From assembly GCA_910578215.1 (NCBI GenBank), contig CAJTPH010000019.1, positions 1 through 52,772 of the forward strand: 52,772 nt of DNA. The letters run 5' to 3'. The translations under genes and the position numbers were made by a program. The DNA comes from an uncultured Acetatifactor sp. GTDB lineage: Bacteria > Bacillota > Clostridia > Lachnospirales > Lachnospiraceae. Position 1 is the first letter of the stretch, and every line of letters starts with the position of its first letter. Below, one piece after another: positions 25,434 to 34,491 of the stretch. Below the pieces are notes generated by a model. That model did no database searches. It was not told the origin of the DNA and saw only the letters and a list, made by a program, of their open reading frames with translations.

Positions 25434-27122
25434 ATGAGTGAAACTGAGTCTAAAAATTTTATTGAGCTGATTATTGATAAAGATCTGGCAGAAGGCGTCT
25501 GCGACACGGTGCAAACCCGTTTTCCCCCGGAGCCTAACGGCTATCTGCATATCGGCCATGCAAAAAGCATTCTCTTGAATTATGGTCTGGCGCAGAAATA
25601 TAACGGAAAATTCAACATGCGCTTTGACGACACGAACCCGACCAAGGAGGACGTGGAATTTGTAGAGTCCATCAAAGAGGATATACAGTGGCTGGGCGCG
25701 GACTGGGAGGACAGACTGTTTTTTGCCTCGGATTATTTCGGGCAGATGTACGAGGCGGCGGTGAAGCTGATCAAAAAGGGAAAGGCATATGTGTCTGACC
25801 TGACGGCGGGGCAGATTAAGGAGTACCGGGGGTCCCTTACCGAGCCGGGCAGGGACGACCCCTACAGCAGCCGTTCTCCGGAGGAGAGCCTGCGGCTCTT
25901 TGAGGAGATGAAGGAGGGAAGGTATGCGGACGGGGAAAAGGTGCTTCGGGCCCGCATAGATATGGCTTCCCCCAATATCAATATGCGTGATCCGGTTATT
26001 TACCGTGTGGCACGCATGGCGCATCACAATACCGGAGACGCCTGGTGCATTTATCCCATGTACGATTTTGCGCACCCGATTGAGGATGCCATAGAGGGAA
26101 TCACGCATTCTATCTGTACCTTGGAATTCGAGGATCACAGACCGCTTTATGACTGGGTAGTGAGGGAGCTGGAGTATCCCCGCCCGCCCAAGCAGATTGA
26201 GTTTGCGAAGCTTTATTTAAAGAATGTGGTCACCGGAAAGCGTTATATCAAGAGGCTGGTTCAGGAAGGCATTGTGGACGGGTGGGATGACCCCAGGCTG
26301 GTATCCATTGCGGCCCTTCGCCGCCGGGGCTTTACGCCGGAGTCCATCAGGATGTTTGTGGAGATGTGCGGTGTGTCCAAGGCAAATTCCACTGTGGATT
26401 ATGCGGCTCTGGAGTACTGTATCCGTGAGGACCTGAAGGCGAAGGCGCCCCGCTATATGGCGGTTCTGGACCCGGTAAAGCTCATTATTGACAACTATCC
26501 GGAAGGACAGACAGAGCTGCTTTCCGGGGTGAACAATCCCGAAAACGAATCGTTGGGAACAAGGGAGATACCCTTCGGCAGAGAGCTCTATATTGAGAGA
26601 GAGGACTTTATGGAGGAGCCTCCCAAAAAGTATTTCCGCATGTTTCCCGGCAACGAGGTGCGCCTGATGAACGCCTATTTTGTGACCTGCACGGGCTGCG
26701 TGAAGGATGCCCAGGGCAATATCACGGAGGTACACTGCACCTATGATCCTGCCTCCAAGGGCGGAAACAGCCCGGACGGAAGGAAGGTAAAGGGTACAAT
26801 CCACTGGGTCTGTGCGTCCGGTGCGGTTCCGGCCAGGGTACGGTTATACGAAAATCTGATAGACGAGGCGGCAGCCAATGAGAGGGGAGCTGTCTATGAT
26901 GAAAACGGGGAGCTGTATCTGAATCCCGATTCGTTAAAGGAGCTGAAAAACTGTTATCTGGAGCCTGCGTTCGGCAAAGCCGCGGCATATGACAGGTTTC
27001 AGTTTGTGAGGCAGGGCTTTTTCTGCGTGGACGCAAAGGATTCCGGACCGGATGAGCTTGTGTTTAACCGTATCGTCTCCCTGAAAAGCTCCTTTGTGCT
27101 GCCCAAGCAGCCGTCAGTCTGA
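25434..27122 (+). CDS. glnS: Glutaminyl-tRNA synthetase
   Basis: Charges tRNA-Gln with glutamine. The 562-residue class I synthetase has PPEPNGYLHIGHAKS with HIGH at 39-42, DDTNPTKE, and the GlnRS/GluRS segment GWDDPRLVSIAALRRRG that separates the GlnRS type. The second signature, VMSKR in Escherichia coli, reads VTGKR here. The two beta-barrel anticodon domains follow from about residue 340. Most Firmicutes lack GlnRS and use GatCAB amidation; some Lachnospiraceae have a transferred glnS, and this is one. GGGAGGA precedes the ATG. Confidence 0.95.
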   Translation: MSETESKNFIELIIDKDLAEGVCDTVQTRFPPEPNGYLHIGHAKSILLNYGLAQKYNGKFNMRFDDTNPTKEDVEFVESIKEDIQWLGADWEDRLFFASDYFGQMYEAAVKLIKKGKAYVSDLTAGQIKEYRGSLTEPGRDDPYSSRSPEESLRLFEEMKEGRYADGEKVLRARIDMASPNINMRDPVIYRVARMAHHNTGDAWCIYPMYDFAHPIEDAIEGITHSICTLEFEDHRPLYDWVVRELEYPRPPKQIEFAKLYLKNVVTGKRYIKRLVQEGIVDGWDDPRLVSIAALRRRGFTPESIRMFVEMCGVSKANSTVDYAALEYCIREDLKAKAPRYMAVLDPVKLIIDNYPEGQTELLSGVNNPENESLGTREIPFGRELYIEREDFMEEPPKKYFRMFPGNEVRLMNAYFVTCTGCVKDAQGNITEVHCTYDPASKGGNSPDGRKVKGTIHWVCASGAVPARVRLYENLIDEAAANERGAVYDENGELYLNPDSLKELKNCYLEPAFGKAAAYDRFQFVRQGFFCVDAKDSGPDELVFNRIVSLKSSFVLPKQPSV

Positions 27123-27156
27123 GGCTGTTGGGGAGAGAAGCATCTTGTTATTCCAG

Positions 27157-27176
27157 GCTGCCCGTTCCGGGGCAGC
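27157..27176 (+). other. Short hairpin after glnS
   Basis: GCTGCCC and GGGCAGC around a 6-base loop, with no T run. A weak terminator or processing site between glnS and the DUF2225 gene. Confidence 0.4.
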
Positions 27177-27230
27177 TACATATTGTATATTTTAAAAGAT
27201 AAGGCGTGTGTGCCGGAAAGAGAGTGTAGT

Positions 27231-28073
27231 GTGGGTATTTTATCAGGTTTAAAAGGGCTGGGGTTAGATAAGCTGGAAAATATGGATATCTATGGGGAGG
27301 AGGAAAAGAAAGAGACGGAGAAGCCTGCCGCGGTGGTGAACAAAATCAACGAGAAGGATCTGATCTTTGAGAAATCCTTTACCTGCCCCGTGTGTGACGG
27401 CAGCTTTTCCGCAAAGATCGTGAAATCGGGAAAGGCGAAGCTGATCGGGACCGATCAGGATCTGCGCGCCAAATATGAGGGAATCGACCCGGCGAAGTAT
27501 GACGTTCTGCTCTGCCCCGACTGCGGCTATGCGGCACTGAGCCGTTATTTCCAGGGTGTCACCTCTGTGCAGGCGAAGCTGATCCGTGAAAAGGTAAGTC
27601 AGAGCGTGCATGTCAGCAGCTACGATGACGAGGTTTATTCCTATGAGCAGGCGATGGAGAGATATAAGCTTGTGCTTGTGGATGCCGTGGTTAAGAAGGC
27701 AAAGGCAAGTGAGAAGGCATATATCTGCTTAAAGAGCGCCTGGCTTCTGAGAGGATATGCCGAAAGCCTCCAGGAGGCAGGAAATCCCGATGAGAAGCTT
27801 CTGCAGGAGCTGGCACAGCAGGAGACGGAGTATCTGGAAAACGCTTACAAGGGCTTTGTGGATGCAAGACAGACGGAGGGCTTCCCCATGTGCGGCATGG
27901 ATGAGGTCACCATCGATTATCTGATTGCCGCCCTGGCTGCCCGCGGCAAAAAATATGACGTGGCAGGCAAGCTTGTGGCTTCCCTTTTGACAAACAGTGC
28001 CGCAAGTGCGCGCATTAAGGAAAGGGCACGGGAATTAAAGGAACAGATTCTGGAAGACATGAAGAAGAAATAA
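27231..28073 (+). CDS. DUF2225 family protein with two CxxC motifs
   Basis: A 280-residue soluble protein of the DUF2225 family. It has CPVC and CPDC pairs about 45 residues apart that probably bind one zinc ion, followed by a helical region with TPR-like repeats. Function is unknown; the family is common in Firmicutes. The GTG at 27231 is preferred because the family usually begins with GILSGLKGLGL and a GGAAAGAGAG site precedes it; longer frames need a rare TTG start. The next gene begins 8 bases after its stop. Confidence 0.8.
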   Translation: MGILSGLKGLGLDKLENMDIYGEEEKKETEKPAAVVNKINEKDLIFEKSFTCPVCDGSFSAKIVKSGKAKLIGTDQDLRAKYEGIDPAKYDVLLCPDCGYAALSRYFQGVTSVQAKLIREKVSQSVHVSSYDDEVYSYEQAMERYKLVLVDAVVKKAKASEKAYICLKSAWLLRGYAESLQEAGNPDEKLLQELAQQETEYLENAYKGFVDARQTEGFPMCGMDEVTIDYLIAALAARGKKYDVAGKLVASLLTNSAASARIKERARELKEQILEDMKKK

Positions 28074-28081
28074 GGACGTTT

Positions 28082-29539
28082 ATGTACGACATGACCATCC
28101 GCCTGCAGACGGACAGTAAGAGCTGTCTGTACGAGCAGATTTACGAGTATATCAAAAAGGAAATCAGGGAGGAGAAGCTTCTTGCGGGCGAGAGGCTTCC
28201 CTCTACGCGTTCTCTGGCGGAATATCTCCAGGTGGCGCGCAGCACGGTGGATTACGCGTACAGCCAGCTTTTGAGCGAGGGCTATATTGAGGCAAGACCC
28301 TGCAGGGGATATTTTGTCTGCCCTGTGGAGGGGCTGTTTTCTCTGGACTCTTCCGGGGAGAGCCCCGGGCGCGCAAAAGGAGAAGCAGGCGGCTGTGCGG
28401 CGCTTTCGGAGGATGCCCGTCCGGGAGTGTGTAAGCCGCCGGAAAGCAGGGCGGCGAAGGTGGATTTCTCTCCTTATGATATTGATATGTCAGGCTTTCC
28501 CTTCAGCGTCTGGAAAAAGATAACGAAAAATATACTGACGGAGGCAAACGGAGAGCTGTTTGCCAGAGGGGAGGCGCAGGGTGATCTGGAGCTGCGCCGG
28601 ACGATCTGCAGGTATCTTCATTCCTCCAGGGGAGTGAACTGCAGGCCGGAGCAGATTATCGTGGGCGCAGGTAACGATTACCTGCTGCTTCTGCTTGAGA
28701 AGATTCTGGGCAGGCATGTGCGGATTGCCATGGAGAACCCTACATATAAGAGATCCTATCGGATATTTCGCTCCTTTGCCTATGAGATCGTCACGGTGGA
28801 CATGGACGAGGGCGGCATACAGGCACGGAAGCTGGAGCAGGAAAATGTCACAGCCGTCTATTGTATGCCCTCCCATCAGTTTCCAACAGGAATCGTCATG
28901 CCTATCGGCCGCAGGATGGAATTGCTGAAATGGGCGGACGGCGAGGAGGGACGTTATCTGATAGAGGATGATTATGACAGTGAATTCAGGTATCTTGGGA
29001 AGCCTGTCCCGGCGCTGCAGGCGTCGGATAAGCACGCGAAGGTCATCTATATAGGAACCTTCTCCAAGGCGATTGCTCCTGCGATCCGCGTGAGCTTCAT
29101 GGTGCTTCCGGAAACGCTGCTGGAAAAATACCTGAGGGACTGCTCCTTTTATTCCTGCACGGTCTCACGTATCGACCAGAGCATTTTAAACGAGTTTATC
29201 AGGGACGGCTATTTTGAGCGCCATCTGAACAAGATGCGCAAGATCTACAGGGCGAAGCACGAGCTTCTGCTGGGGGAGCTGCAGGACTTTCGGGGAGGCT
29301 TTGTTATCTCCGGGGAAAACGCAGGTCTGCATCTGCTGCTGACCTCGCGGAGCGGGACGCCGGAGAGAGCGCTTTTGGAGAAGGCCGCGTCAGAGGGGGT
29401 GCGGCTTTACGGGCTGTCTGACAGCATGACAAAAAATGCCTCTGCCAGCTCCACCGTGCTTTTAGGCTTTGGCGGTGTGACAGAGACACAGATTCTGGAA
29501 GGAATTGCAAGGCTCAAAAAGGCATGGAGCCTCGGCTGA
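28082..29539 (+). CDS. MocR/PdxR-type transcriptional regulator
   Basis: A 485-residue fusion: a GntR winged-helix DNA-binding domain (about 5-78, with AGERLPSTRSLAEYLQVARST) joined by a linker to a class I aminotransferase-like domain. The PLP-binding Lys329 lies in TFSKAIAP and the cofactor Asp in EDDYDSEF. MocR proteins sense PLP or amino-acid derivatives; PdxR controls vitamin B6 synthesis and GabR controls GABA use. No pdxST or gab gene is adjacent, so the target is not given by context. It is probably cotranscribed with the DUF2225 gene. Confidence 0.88.
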   Translation: MYDMTIRLQTDSKSCLYEQIYEYIKKEIREEKLLAGERLPSTRSLAEYLQVARSTVDYAYSQLLSEGYIEARPCRGYFVCPVEGLFSLDSSGESPGRAKGEAGGCAALSEDARPGVCKPPESRAAKVDFSPYDIDMSGFPFSVWKKITKNILTEANGELFARGEAQGDLELRRTICRYLHSSRGVNCRPEQIIVGAGNDYLLLLLEKILGRHVRIAMENPTYKRSYRIFRSFAYEIVTVDMDEGGIQARKLEQENVTAVYCMPSHQFPTGIVMPIGRRMELLKWADGEEGRYLIEDDYDSEFRYLGKPVPALQASDKHAKVIYIGTFSKAIAPAIRVSFMVLPETLLEKYLRDCSFYSCTVSRIDQSILNEFIRDGYFERHLNKMRKIYRAKHELLLGELQDFRGGFVISGENAGLHLLLTSRSGTPERALLEKAASEGVRLYGLSDSMTKNASASSTVLLGFGGVTETQILEGIARLKKAWSLG

Positions 29540-29551
29540 CGACCGGGTTTT

Positions 29552-29947
29552 TTATTCGGCTTTTTCCGGAGCCGTCAGGTCTTCCGTTTCTTCGTTAAAG
29601 AATTCCTCCACGGTTTCCTCGGCTGCTTCCGCCGTCTGGGAAAGCTGCTGGAAAAGGGGGGTAAAGCCGGGCTTCTCATCTGCGGTATCCTGAGAGGGAG
29701 AAGCGGCGGCGCTGTCCGCGGCATCGGAAGCGCTTTCCTTTTCTTCGCTGCTTTTTGTGTCGGGAGTTAAGGATACATAGCTGTGAGCGTTTTGGGGCTC
29801 GGTCTTGTCTTCGGTGAAAATATCGTAATCCTCGTCCTCGGAGGCTGCCTGTGAGGCTGCTTTTTTCTGCATATAGTAGTATGCGGCAGCGGCGGCAGAG
29901 CCGACTGCAGCGGTAAGCAGAAGGATTTTTCCAAATTTTTTAGCCAT
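29552..29947 (-). CDS. Small membrane-anchored acidic protein
   Basis: A 131-residue protein with an N-terminal membrane helix (about 6-25, GKILLLTAAVGSAAAAAYYYM) and a long low-complexity tail rich in Ala, Ser, Glu and Asp, probably disordered. It has a good AAAGGAG site before the ATG. No domain is recognised. The helix lacks a signal-peptidase site, so the tail is likely cytosolic or anchored outside. A 19-bp palindrome sits 17-35 bases upstream of its start codon. Confidence 0.7.
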   Translation of the reverse strand: MAKKFGKILLLTAAVGSAAAAAYYYMQKKAASQAASEDEDYDIFTEDKTEPQNAHSYVSLTPDTKSSEEKESASDAADSAAASPSQDTADEKPGFTPLFQQLSQTAEAAEETVEEFFNEETEDLTAPEKAE

Positions 29948-29963
29948 AATGGGACTCCTTTCG

Positions 29964-29982
29964 ATTGGTTATTTGTACCAAT
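29964..29982. promoter_or_regulatory. Palindrome, candidate TetR operator
   Basis: ATTGGT and ACCAAT separated by 7 bases. The size and symmetry suit a TetR-family dimer. It lies between the acidic membrane protein (reading left) and the TetR gene (reading right). Confidence 0.5.
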
Positions 29983-30117
29983 ATCTTAATACTATTTTGT
30001 GGAAATGAAAAGAGAATATGTATAAATTTACGAAAAATTTAATGATTTGGCGCCGCTTCCCTTTCGGGTATGCCAGGACAAGGGAGCGGGCAACGTTCAA
30101 AAGCGGGAGTACAACGG

Positions 30118-30753
30118 ATGAACAGCAAGTTTTTTGATCTCAAAAAAGAAAAACAGGACAGAATGATAAACGCGGCGCTGAAGGTGTTTGCGCTCCAGGG
30201 ATACCGCCATGCCAGCACGGACGATATCGTCAGGGAGGCGGCAATCAGCAAGGGGCTGCTTTTTCATTATTTTGAGAGCAAGCTTGGCGTCTATCAGTTT
30301 ATATATGATTACAGTGTGAGGTACATGAACCTGGAGCTGCGCTCCACCGTGGACACGGAGCAAAGGGAGCTGTTTCTGCTCATGAAGCAGATAGAGCTTG
30401 CCAAAATGCATGCTCTGAGAGGCTATCCCTATATGCAGCAATTCCTGAACCGCACCATGTCGGAGGATGTCAGCGAGGCTCTGCTTGCGGTGGAGGAAAA
30501 GCGCAGCGTTCTGGAGGAAACCTACGAGGCTCTGGGCGCTCGGATCGATTACAGCAGTCTTCCGGCAGGGGTCGACGGTGAAAAGCTTCGGAAGATGCTG
30601 GATTTTACCATAAAGGGGCTGATGACGGAGCGCTTTCAGAACGCTTCCTTTCAGCCTGAAATGCTTTATGAGGAGATCTGCGGCTATCTTGACATGGTGC
30701 GTCAGCTGGTATATCGGCAGGACGGTCAGGGGGAAATATTCACGGTCGTGTAG
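30118..30753 (+). CDS. TetR/AcrR family transcriptional regulator
   Basis: A 211-residue one-component regulator. The N-terminal helix-turn-helix is clear: INAALKVFALQGYRHASTDDIVREA, then ISKGLLFHYFESKLGVYQFI. The C-terminal ligand domain is not diagnostic. The ATG at 30118 has GGGAG upstream and starts the canonical family N-terminus; a longer frame from 30070 is unlikely. The palindrome at 29964-29982 is a candidate autoregulatory or divergent operator. Confidence 0.9.
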   Translation: MNSKFFDLKKEKQDRMINAALKVFALQGYRHASTDDIVREAAISKGLLFHYFESKLGVYQFIYDYSVRYMNLELRSTVDTEQRELFLLMKQIELAKMHALRGYPYMQQFLNRTMSEDVSEALLAVEEKRSVLEETYEALGARIDYSSLPAGVDGEKLRKMLDFTIKGLMTERFQNASFQPEMLYEEICGYLDMVRQLVYRQDGQGEIFTVV

Positions 30754-30791
30754 TACGAAATCGTTTTAAGCGCGGCTTGTCCCAGGGGCTG

Positions 30792-31553
30792 TTATTTTCC
30801 TGCTTTAAAGGGCGCGTCGGCAGGATATCCGCCCTTCAGCTTCTGCATGCCGCGCTGGATGGCGTCTCTTGAGTTCTTCCAGTCCGCGTCCTTGTTGCGG
30901 TAGTCAAATTTTTCCACCAGCCAGGAGACGTCCTCCGAGATCCGGTTCATGTTGCGTTCCATCAGAGGGAGCATAACCTCGTAAAAATCGCCCTTTTCCC
31001 TTTCGGACATACGCCTGTCGGCGGCCTCGCAGACCTGCGCGAAGTGAGGCAGGCAGAAGCCCTTACCGTCCTTTACTTTTTTTCTGAAATTATCGTCTTC
31101 CCTCCACAGGTAAAAAAAGGTGTCCATATAACGGTCGTAGGTCTCCCGGAAATGGCTGCATATGTAGCAGGAGGCTTCTTTTTCGTGTACCCACATGCCG
31201 ATGGTATTGCCGCTTTCGGCATTTTTGCGCAGTTTGTCCTTGAGGGAGGCCTTGCCGGGCTTAAAATGCGCAAATTCCTTCCGCATTTCCTCTATCATTT
31301 TGCGGTAATGGGTTTTTAGTATCCAGGCGTTTCCCAGCGTATTTCCGTAGTCGAACATCTGCTTAAAATGCTTTCTGCAAAAGCCTGTCTTGTCGGTTAC
31401 CTCCCGGATGTCAGCCTCCATGTAGGAGGAGCTGCTTCCCAAGACAAAGTCGATCAGGTCCTGTTCCACGCTCCTTTCCACAAAGCAGAAGGGGCATTCG
31501 TCATCCGCGTTTACGGCGTCGTTTAAGGGAATGGTATATAATTGCTCTTTCAT
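30792..31553 (-). CDS. DUF6062-like protein with repeated Cys/His motifs
   Basis: A 253-residue soluble protein. Two similar motifs are seen: CPFC followed by GFCRKHF, and CYIC followed by GFCLPHF. The spacing suggests two internal repeats, each binding a metal ion or forming disulfides. It resembles the family called DUF6062, a name recalled rather than tested. Function is unknown. The start has an AGGAGGA site. It is divergent from the MBOAT gene. Confidence 0.72.
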   Translation of the reverse strand: MKEQLYTIPLNDAVNADDECPFCFVERSVEQDLIDFVLGSSSSYMEADIREVTDKTGFCRKHFKQMFDYGNTLGNAWILKTHYRKMIEEMRKEFAHFKPGKASLKDKLRKNAESGNTIGMWVHEKEASCYICSHFRETYDRYMDTFFYLWREDDNFRKKVKDGKGFCLPHFAQVCEAADRRMSEREKGDFYEVMLPLMERNMNRISEDVSWLVEKFDYRNKDADWKNSRDAIQRGMQKLKGGYPADAPFKAGK

Positions 31554-31686
31554 GGTTTTTCCTCCTGATTTTGCAGGGCGCCGGCATTCTCGTTCCGCAG
31601 CGCCGCCTATGTATATTTTATATTATTTTTTACGGAATTGCTACGTTTTTGTAACGGCGGATAAAACTTTTTTAAGAAATATTTTA

Positions 31687-31715
31687 TTGTCAAATCACCC
31701 CGTGCAGGCTACTAT
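31687..31715 (+). promoter_or_regulatory. Promoter of the MBOAT/SGNH unit with inverted repeat
   Basis: TTGTCA (31687-31692), 17-bp spacer, TACTAT (31710-31715). An 8-bp inverted repeat, TCACCCCG (31695-31702) and CGGGGTGA (31729-31736), brackets the -10 box and the start site, so a repressor could bind here. Confidence 0.6.
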
Positions 31716-31743
31716 ATATTATAGGGAGCGGGGTGAGCATGAT

Positions 31744-31780
31744 CACATCCGCTCATTGAAGCAAAGTAGCGAAAGATGTG
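31744..31780 (+). promoter_or_regulatory. Leader hairpin just before the MBOAT start
   Basis: CACATC-CGCT pairs with AGCG-(AAA)-GATGTG, ending 5 bases before the start codon; the ribosome site lies inside or against it. It could limit translation. Confidence 0.5.
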
Positions 31781-31785
31781 AGTAT

Positions 31786-33204
31786 ATGGTATTCAGCAGC
31801 ATAGAATTCTTACTCTTTTTTCTTCCTCTGTTTTTGATTCTGTACGGTTTGACTCCTGATAAATATAAAAATGTGACATTGCTGTCGGGAAGCTTGGTTT
31901 TTTATGCCCTTGGAGAACCCTGGTTTGTATTTCTGCTCATGCTTTCCGTGTTTATAAATTATTTTTTTGGGCTTCATCTGGGACGAAAGGTAAAGAAAAA
32001 AGAAAAAGACAACTTACAAGAGATATTTGATCTTGACATAGAATATAATCAAAGAAAAATATATAAAAGGCGGAGGCGGCTGTTTGCGGCGGCAGTTGCC
32101 CTGAATCTGGGGCTGTTAGGCTTCTTTAAATACTGTGCGCCGGGCGATACGATTCCTCTTGGAATCAGCTTTTATACCTTCCAGATATTGTCGTACCTGA
32201 TAGATCTGTTCAGGGGAGAGGAGAGGCGGGAGACATCCTTTATCAATCTGGCAACCTATATCGTTATGTTTCCGCAGCTGATCGCAGGGCCTATCGTCAA
32301 TTACGGAGAGGTGCGTGAAGCCTTAAAACACAGGGAATTTACGGCGGCGGGCCTGCAGGAGGGCTTAAAGGTGTTCACTATGGGGCTGGTCTCAAAGGTG
32401 CTGCTTGCGGACAGGATAGGGCTGCTCTGGCAGGAGGCCCAGGTGGCTGGCTTTGAAAGCATATCCACACCCCTTGCCTGGCTGGCGGCGGCAGCCTATT
32501 CTCTGAAGCTCTATTTTGACTTTTACGGCTATTCCCTTATGGCGGCAGGTCTGGGCACAATGCTTGGCTTCGAGCTCCCGTGTAACTTTAAGAATCCGTA
32601 TATGGCGGTGTCCGTAAGGGATTTTTACCGCTGCTGGCATATGACGCTGGGCAGATGGTTCCGCAGGTATGTGTATATACCTCTGGGCGGGAACCGCAGG
32701 GGAGAGCTGCGCACCATATTCAACCTGGCGGCAGTCTGGGGGCTGACCGCTCTGTGGCATGGGAGCACCTTGAATTTTCTTGTCTGGGGTCTGATGCTTG
32801 CCGCCCTTATTATAACGGAGCGCCAGCTTGCGAGGATCAGGCTGCCCAGGGCTCTGAGGCTGCCGGCAAAAGCCTTGTCCCATATATATCTGCTGGCGGT
32901 GATTCCCGTGACATGGATGTGCTTTGCCATTACGGATACGGGTCAGCTTCGCCTTTTTCTGGGCAGGATGTTCGGGACTGCTCCAGGTATGAATGTAAAT
33001 CTTAACGACTGGCGCAGCGCGCTGGAAAATTACGGCATTTTGTTTGCGGCCGGGTTTTTTGCCTGTACGCCGGCAATGGAAAAAATTTTTAAACGGTTTA
33101 AGAATCATGTTTTGGGAATGGCAATGCTGGCTGTGCTGTTCTGGCTGTGCGTATGGCGGCTGCAGGTTGAGGGGCAGAATCCCTTTATGTATTCTAATTT
33201 TTAA
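31786..33204 (+). CDS. MBOAT family O-acyltransferase (AlgI/DltB-like)
   Basis: A 472-residue membrane-bound acyltransferase with about 10-12 helices. The conserved region FYRCWHMTLGRWF has His285 and LTALWHGS has the catalytic His325; IPLGGNRRG is also typical. AlgI, DltB and PatA relatives move an acyl group, usually acetyl, across the membrane for a partner SGNH protein that puts it on an envelope polymer. The next gene supplies such a partner. The ATG at 31786 opens a proper first helix; upstream in-frame codons lie in the leader. Confidence 0.9.
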   Translation: MVFSSIEFLLFFLPLFLILYGLTPDKYKNVTLLSGSLVFYALGEPWFVFLLMLSVFINYFFGLHLGRKVKKKEKDNLQEIFDLDIEYNQRKIYKRRRRLFAAAVALNLGLLGFFKYCAPGDTIPLGISFYTFQILSYLIDLFRGEERRETSFINLATYIVMFPQLIAGPIVNYGEVREALKHREFTAAGLQEGLKVFTMGLVSKVLLADRIGLLWQEAQVAGFESISTPLAWLAAAAYSLKLYFDFYGYSLMAAGLGTMLGFELPCNFKNPYMAVSVRDFYRCWHMTLGRWFRRYVYIPLGGNRRGELRTIFNLAAVWGLTALWHGSTLNFLVWGLMLAALIITERQLARIRLPRALRLPAKALSHIYLLAVIPVTWMCFAITDTGQLRLFLGRMFGTAPGMNVNLNDWRSALENYGILFAAGFFACTPAMEKIFKRFKNHVLGMAMLAVLFWLCVWRLQVEGQNPFMYSNF

Positions 33205-33258
33205 CAATTAACGATTAACTCAATATTCTAATGAATAAACAATTACGTTGAGAGACAG

Positions 33259-34317
33259 GTGAGAAGCTTGAAGTGGCTGAAGAAATGGTGTTTTTTGATA
33301 TTGCTTGCGAGTACGGGGGCTGTATATCTGGCCGGTGTAAATGACTGGCAGGTCTGTGCGGGGCCCAAGGCGGTTGTCAAGGGCTGGTTTGACGGGCTGG
33401 CCTCCGAATACAAAAATACGGCAGACGGAAGCGGGGACGGGGAAAAGGGAAACCGTCCGCCAGAAGGCGGGCTGGACGGCTTTGGGAATATGCTTTCGGA
33501 CGGCGCCGGGACGTGGCTGCCCGTAAACGGCGTCGGAGGCGTGGAGCCGCCGTCAGGGTCAGGCGGAAGCGATCTGCGGCAGACCAGCGACGAGACGGCA
33601 GAGGGAGACGGCATGGCTCCGGGGGATGAGACCGAGCTGCCGGAAGATGATTTGCCGGGCGGCGAAACGCCGGGACAGGGAGCCGACGGGCAGACCGACC
33701 CTGGGGAAACAGGCGTTTCCTATGTGACGGTGGAGGACGATTATTTTGCCGACGCGGTGTTTATCGGGGATTCCAGGACGGTGGGAATGAGCGAGTATGG
33801 AGGGCTGGAGGGCATTTCCACATTTTACGCATCCACCGGGCTGTCCGTTCACAAAATGTTCACCGCAAAGATCGTTCCGGTGCAGGGACAGAAGAAAAAG
33901 ATCACCGTGGAGGAGGCGCTGCAGGAAAACACCTTTTCCAAGATTTATCTTATGATAGGAATCAACGAGATGGGAACGGGTACGGTAGACACCTTTATGG
34001 AGAAATACGAGAGCGCGGTGGCGCGTCTTCAGGAGCTGCAGCCGGATGCCGTTATCTACCTTCAGGGAATCATGAAGGTGACGGCAAAGCGCTCGGCCCA
34101 GGGCGATTATATAACAAACGAGGGTATTGAAGAACGCAACGGGCGGATTGCGCAGCTTGCGGACAATAAGAAAATTTTTTATCTTGATGTAAATGAGGCG
34201 GTCTGTGACGAAACGGGAGGCATGATAGAGGACTATACCCATGACGGCGTACACCTGAAGGGAAGGTATATCGAAGTCTGGAAGCAGTATCTGAAGGAGC
34301 ATGCCGTGGCGCTTTAG
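33259..34317 (+). CDS. Membrane-anchored SGNH hydrolase/acyltransferase
   Basis: A 352-residue protein with an N-terminal membrane helix (about 8-26), a disordered linker rich in Gly, Asp, Glu and Pro (about 50-150), and an SGNH domain outside the cell. FIGDSRTVG gives nucleophile Ser172, GINEMG stands for the N block and HDGVH gives Asp329/His332. It sits 54 bases behind the MBOAT gene, the usual pairing of an acyl-transporter with an acyl-transferase for a surface polysaccharide. Starts with GTG. Polymer and acyl group are unknown. Confidence 0.82.
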   Translation: MRSLKWLKKWCFLILLASTGAVYLAGVNDWQVCAGPKAVVKGWFDGLASEYKNTADGSGDGEKGNRPPEGGLDGFGNMLSDGAGTWLPVNGVGGVEPPSGSGGSDLRQTSDETAEGDGMAPGDETELPEDDLPGGETPGQGADGQTDPGETGVSYVTVEDDYFADAVFIGDSRTVGMSEYGGLEGISTFYASTGLSVHKMFTAKIVPVQGQKKKITVEEALQENTFSKIYLMIGINEMGTGTVDTFMEKYESAVARLQELQPDAVIYLQGIMKVTAKRSAQGDYITNEGIEERNGRIAQLADNKKIFYLDVNEAVCDETGGMIEDYTHDGVHLKGRYIEVWKQYLKEHAVAL

Positions 34318-34476
34318 GGACTTGGCGCTTTAGAGCCGTCGCGCAGCGACTAAAACAAGAGAAGTCATGAAGGCGCACGAGAGAAGATTTCAGAAGCGGA
34401 AACGCGAAGGAAATCTTTCTCTCAGGAAAGGTGCGGCGAAGGGACTTCGAGCTTTAGAGCTGTCGCGCAGCGACTT
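34318..34476 (+). repeat. Direct repeat pair with mini-hairpins
   Basis: Two 36-base copies 123 bp apart (34318 and 34441) share GGGACTT...GCTTTAGAGC and end with a hairpin GTCGC-GCA-GCGAC. The second lies directly before the AGGAGA ribosome site of the dipeptidase gene. Between them, GAGAGAAGATTTC (34379-34391) pairs with 34410-34423. Together they fill the gap between the SGNH and dipeptidase genes. Confidence 0.7.
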
Positions 34477-34491
34477 AAATAGGAGAATATG

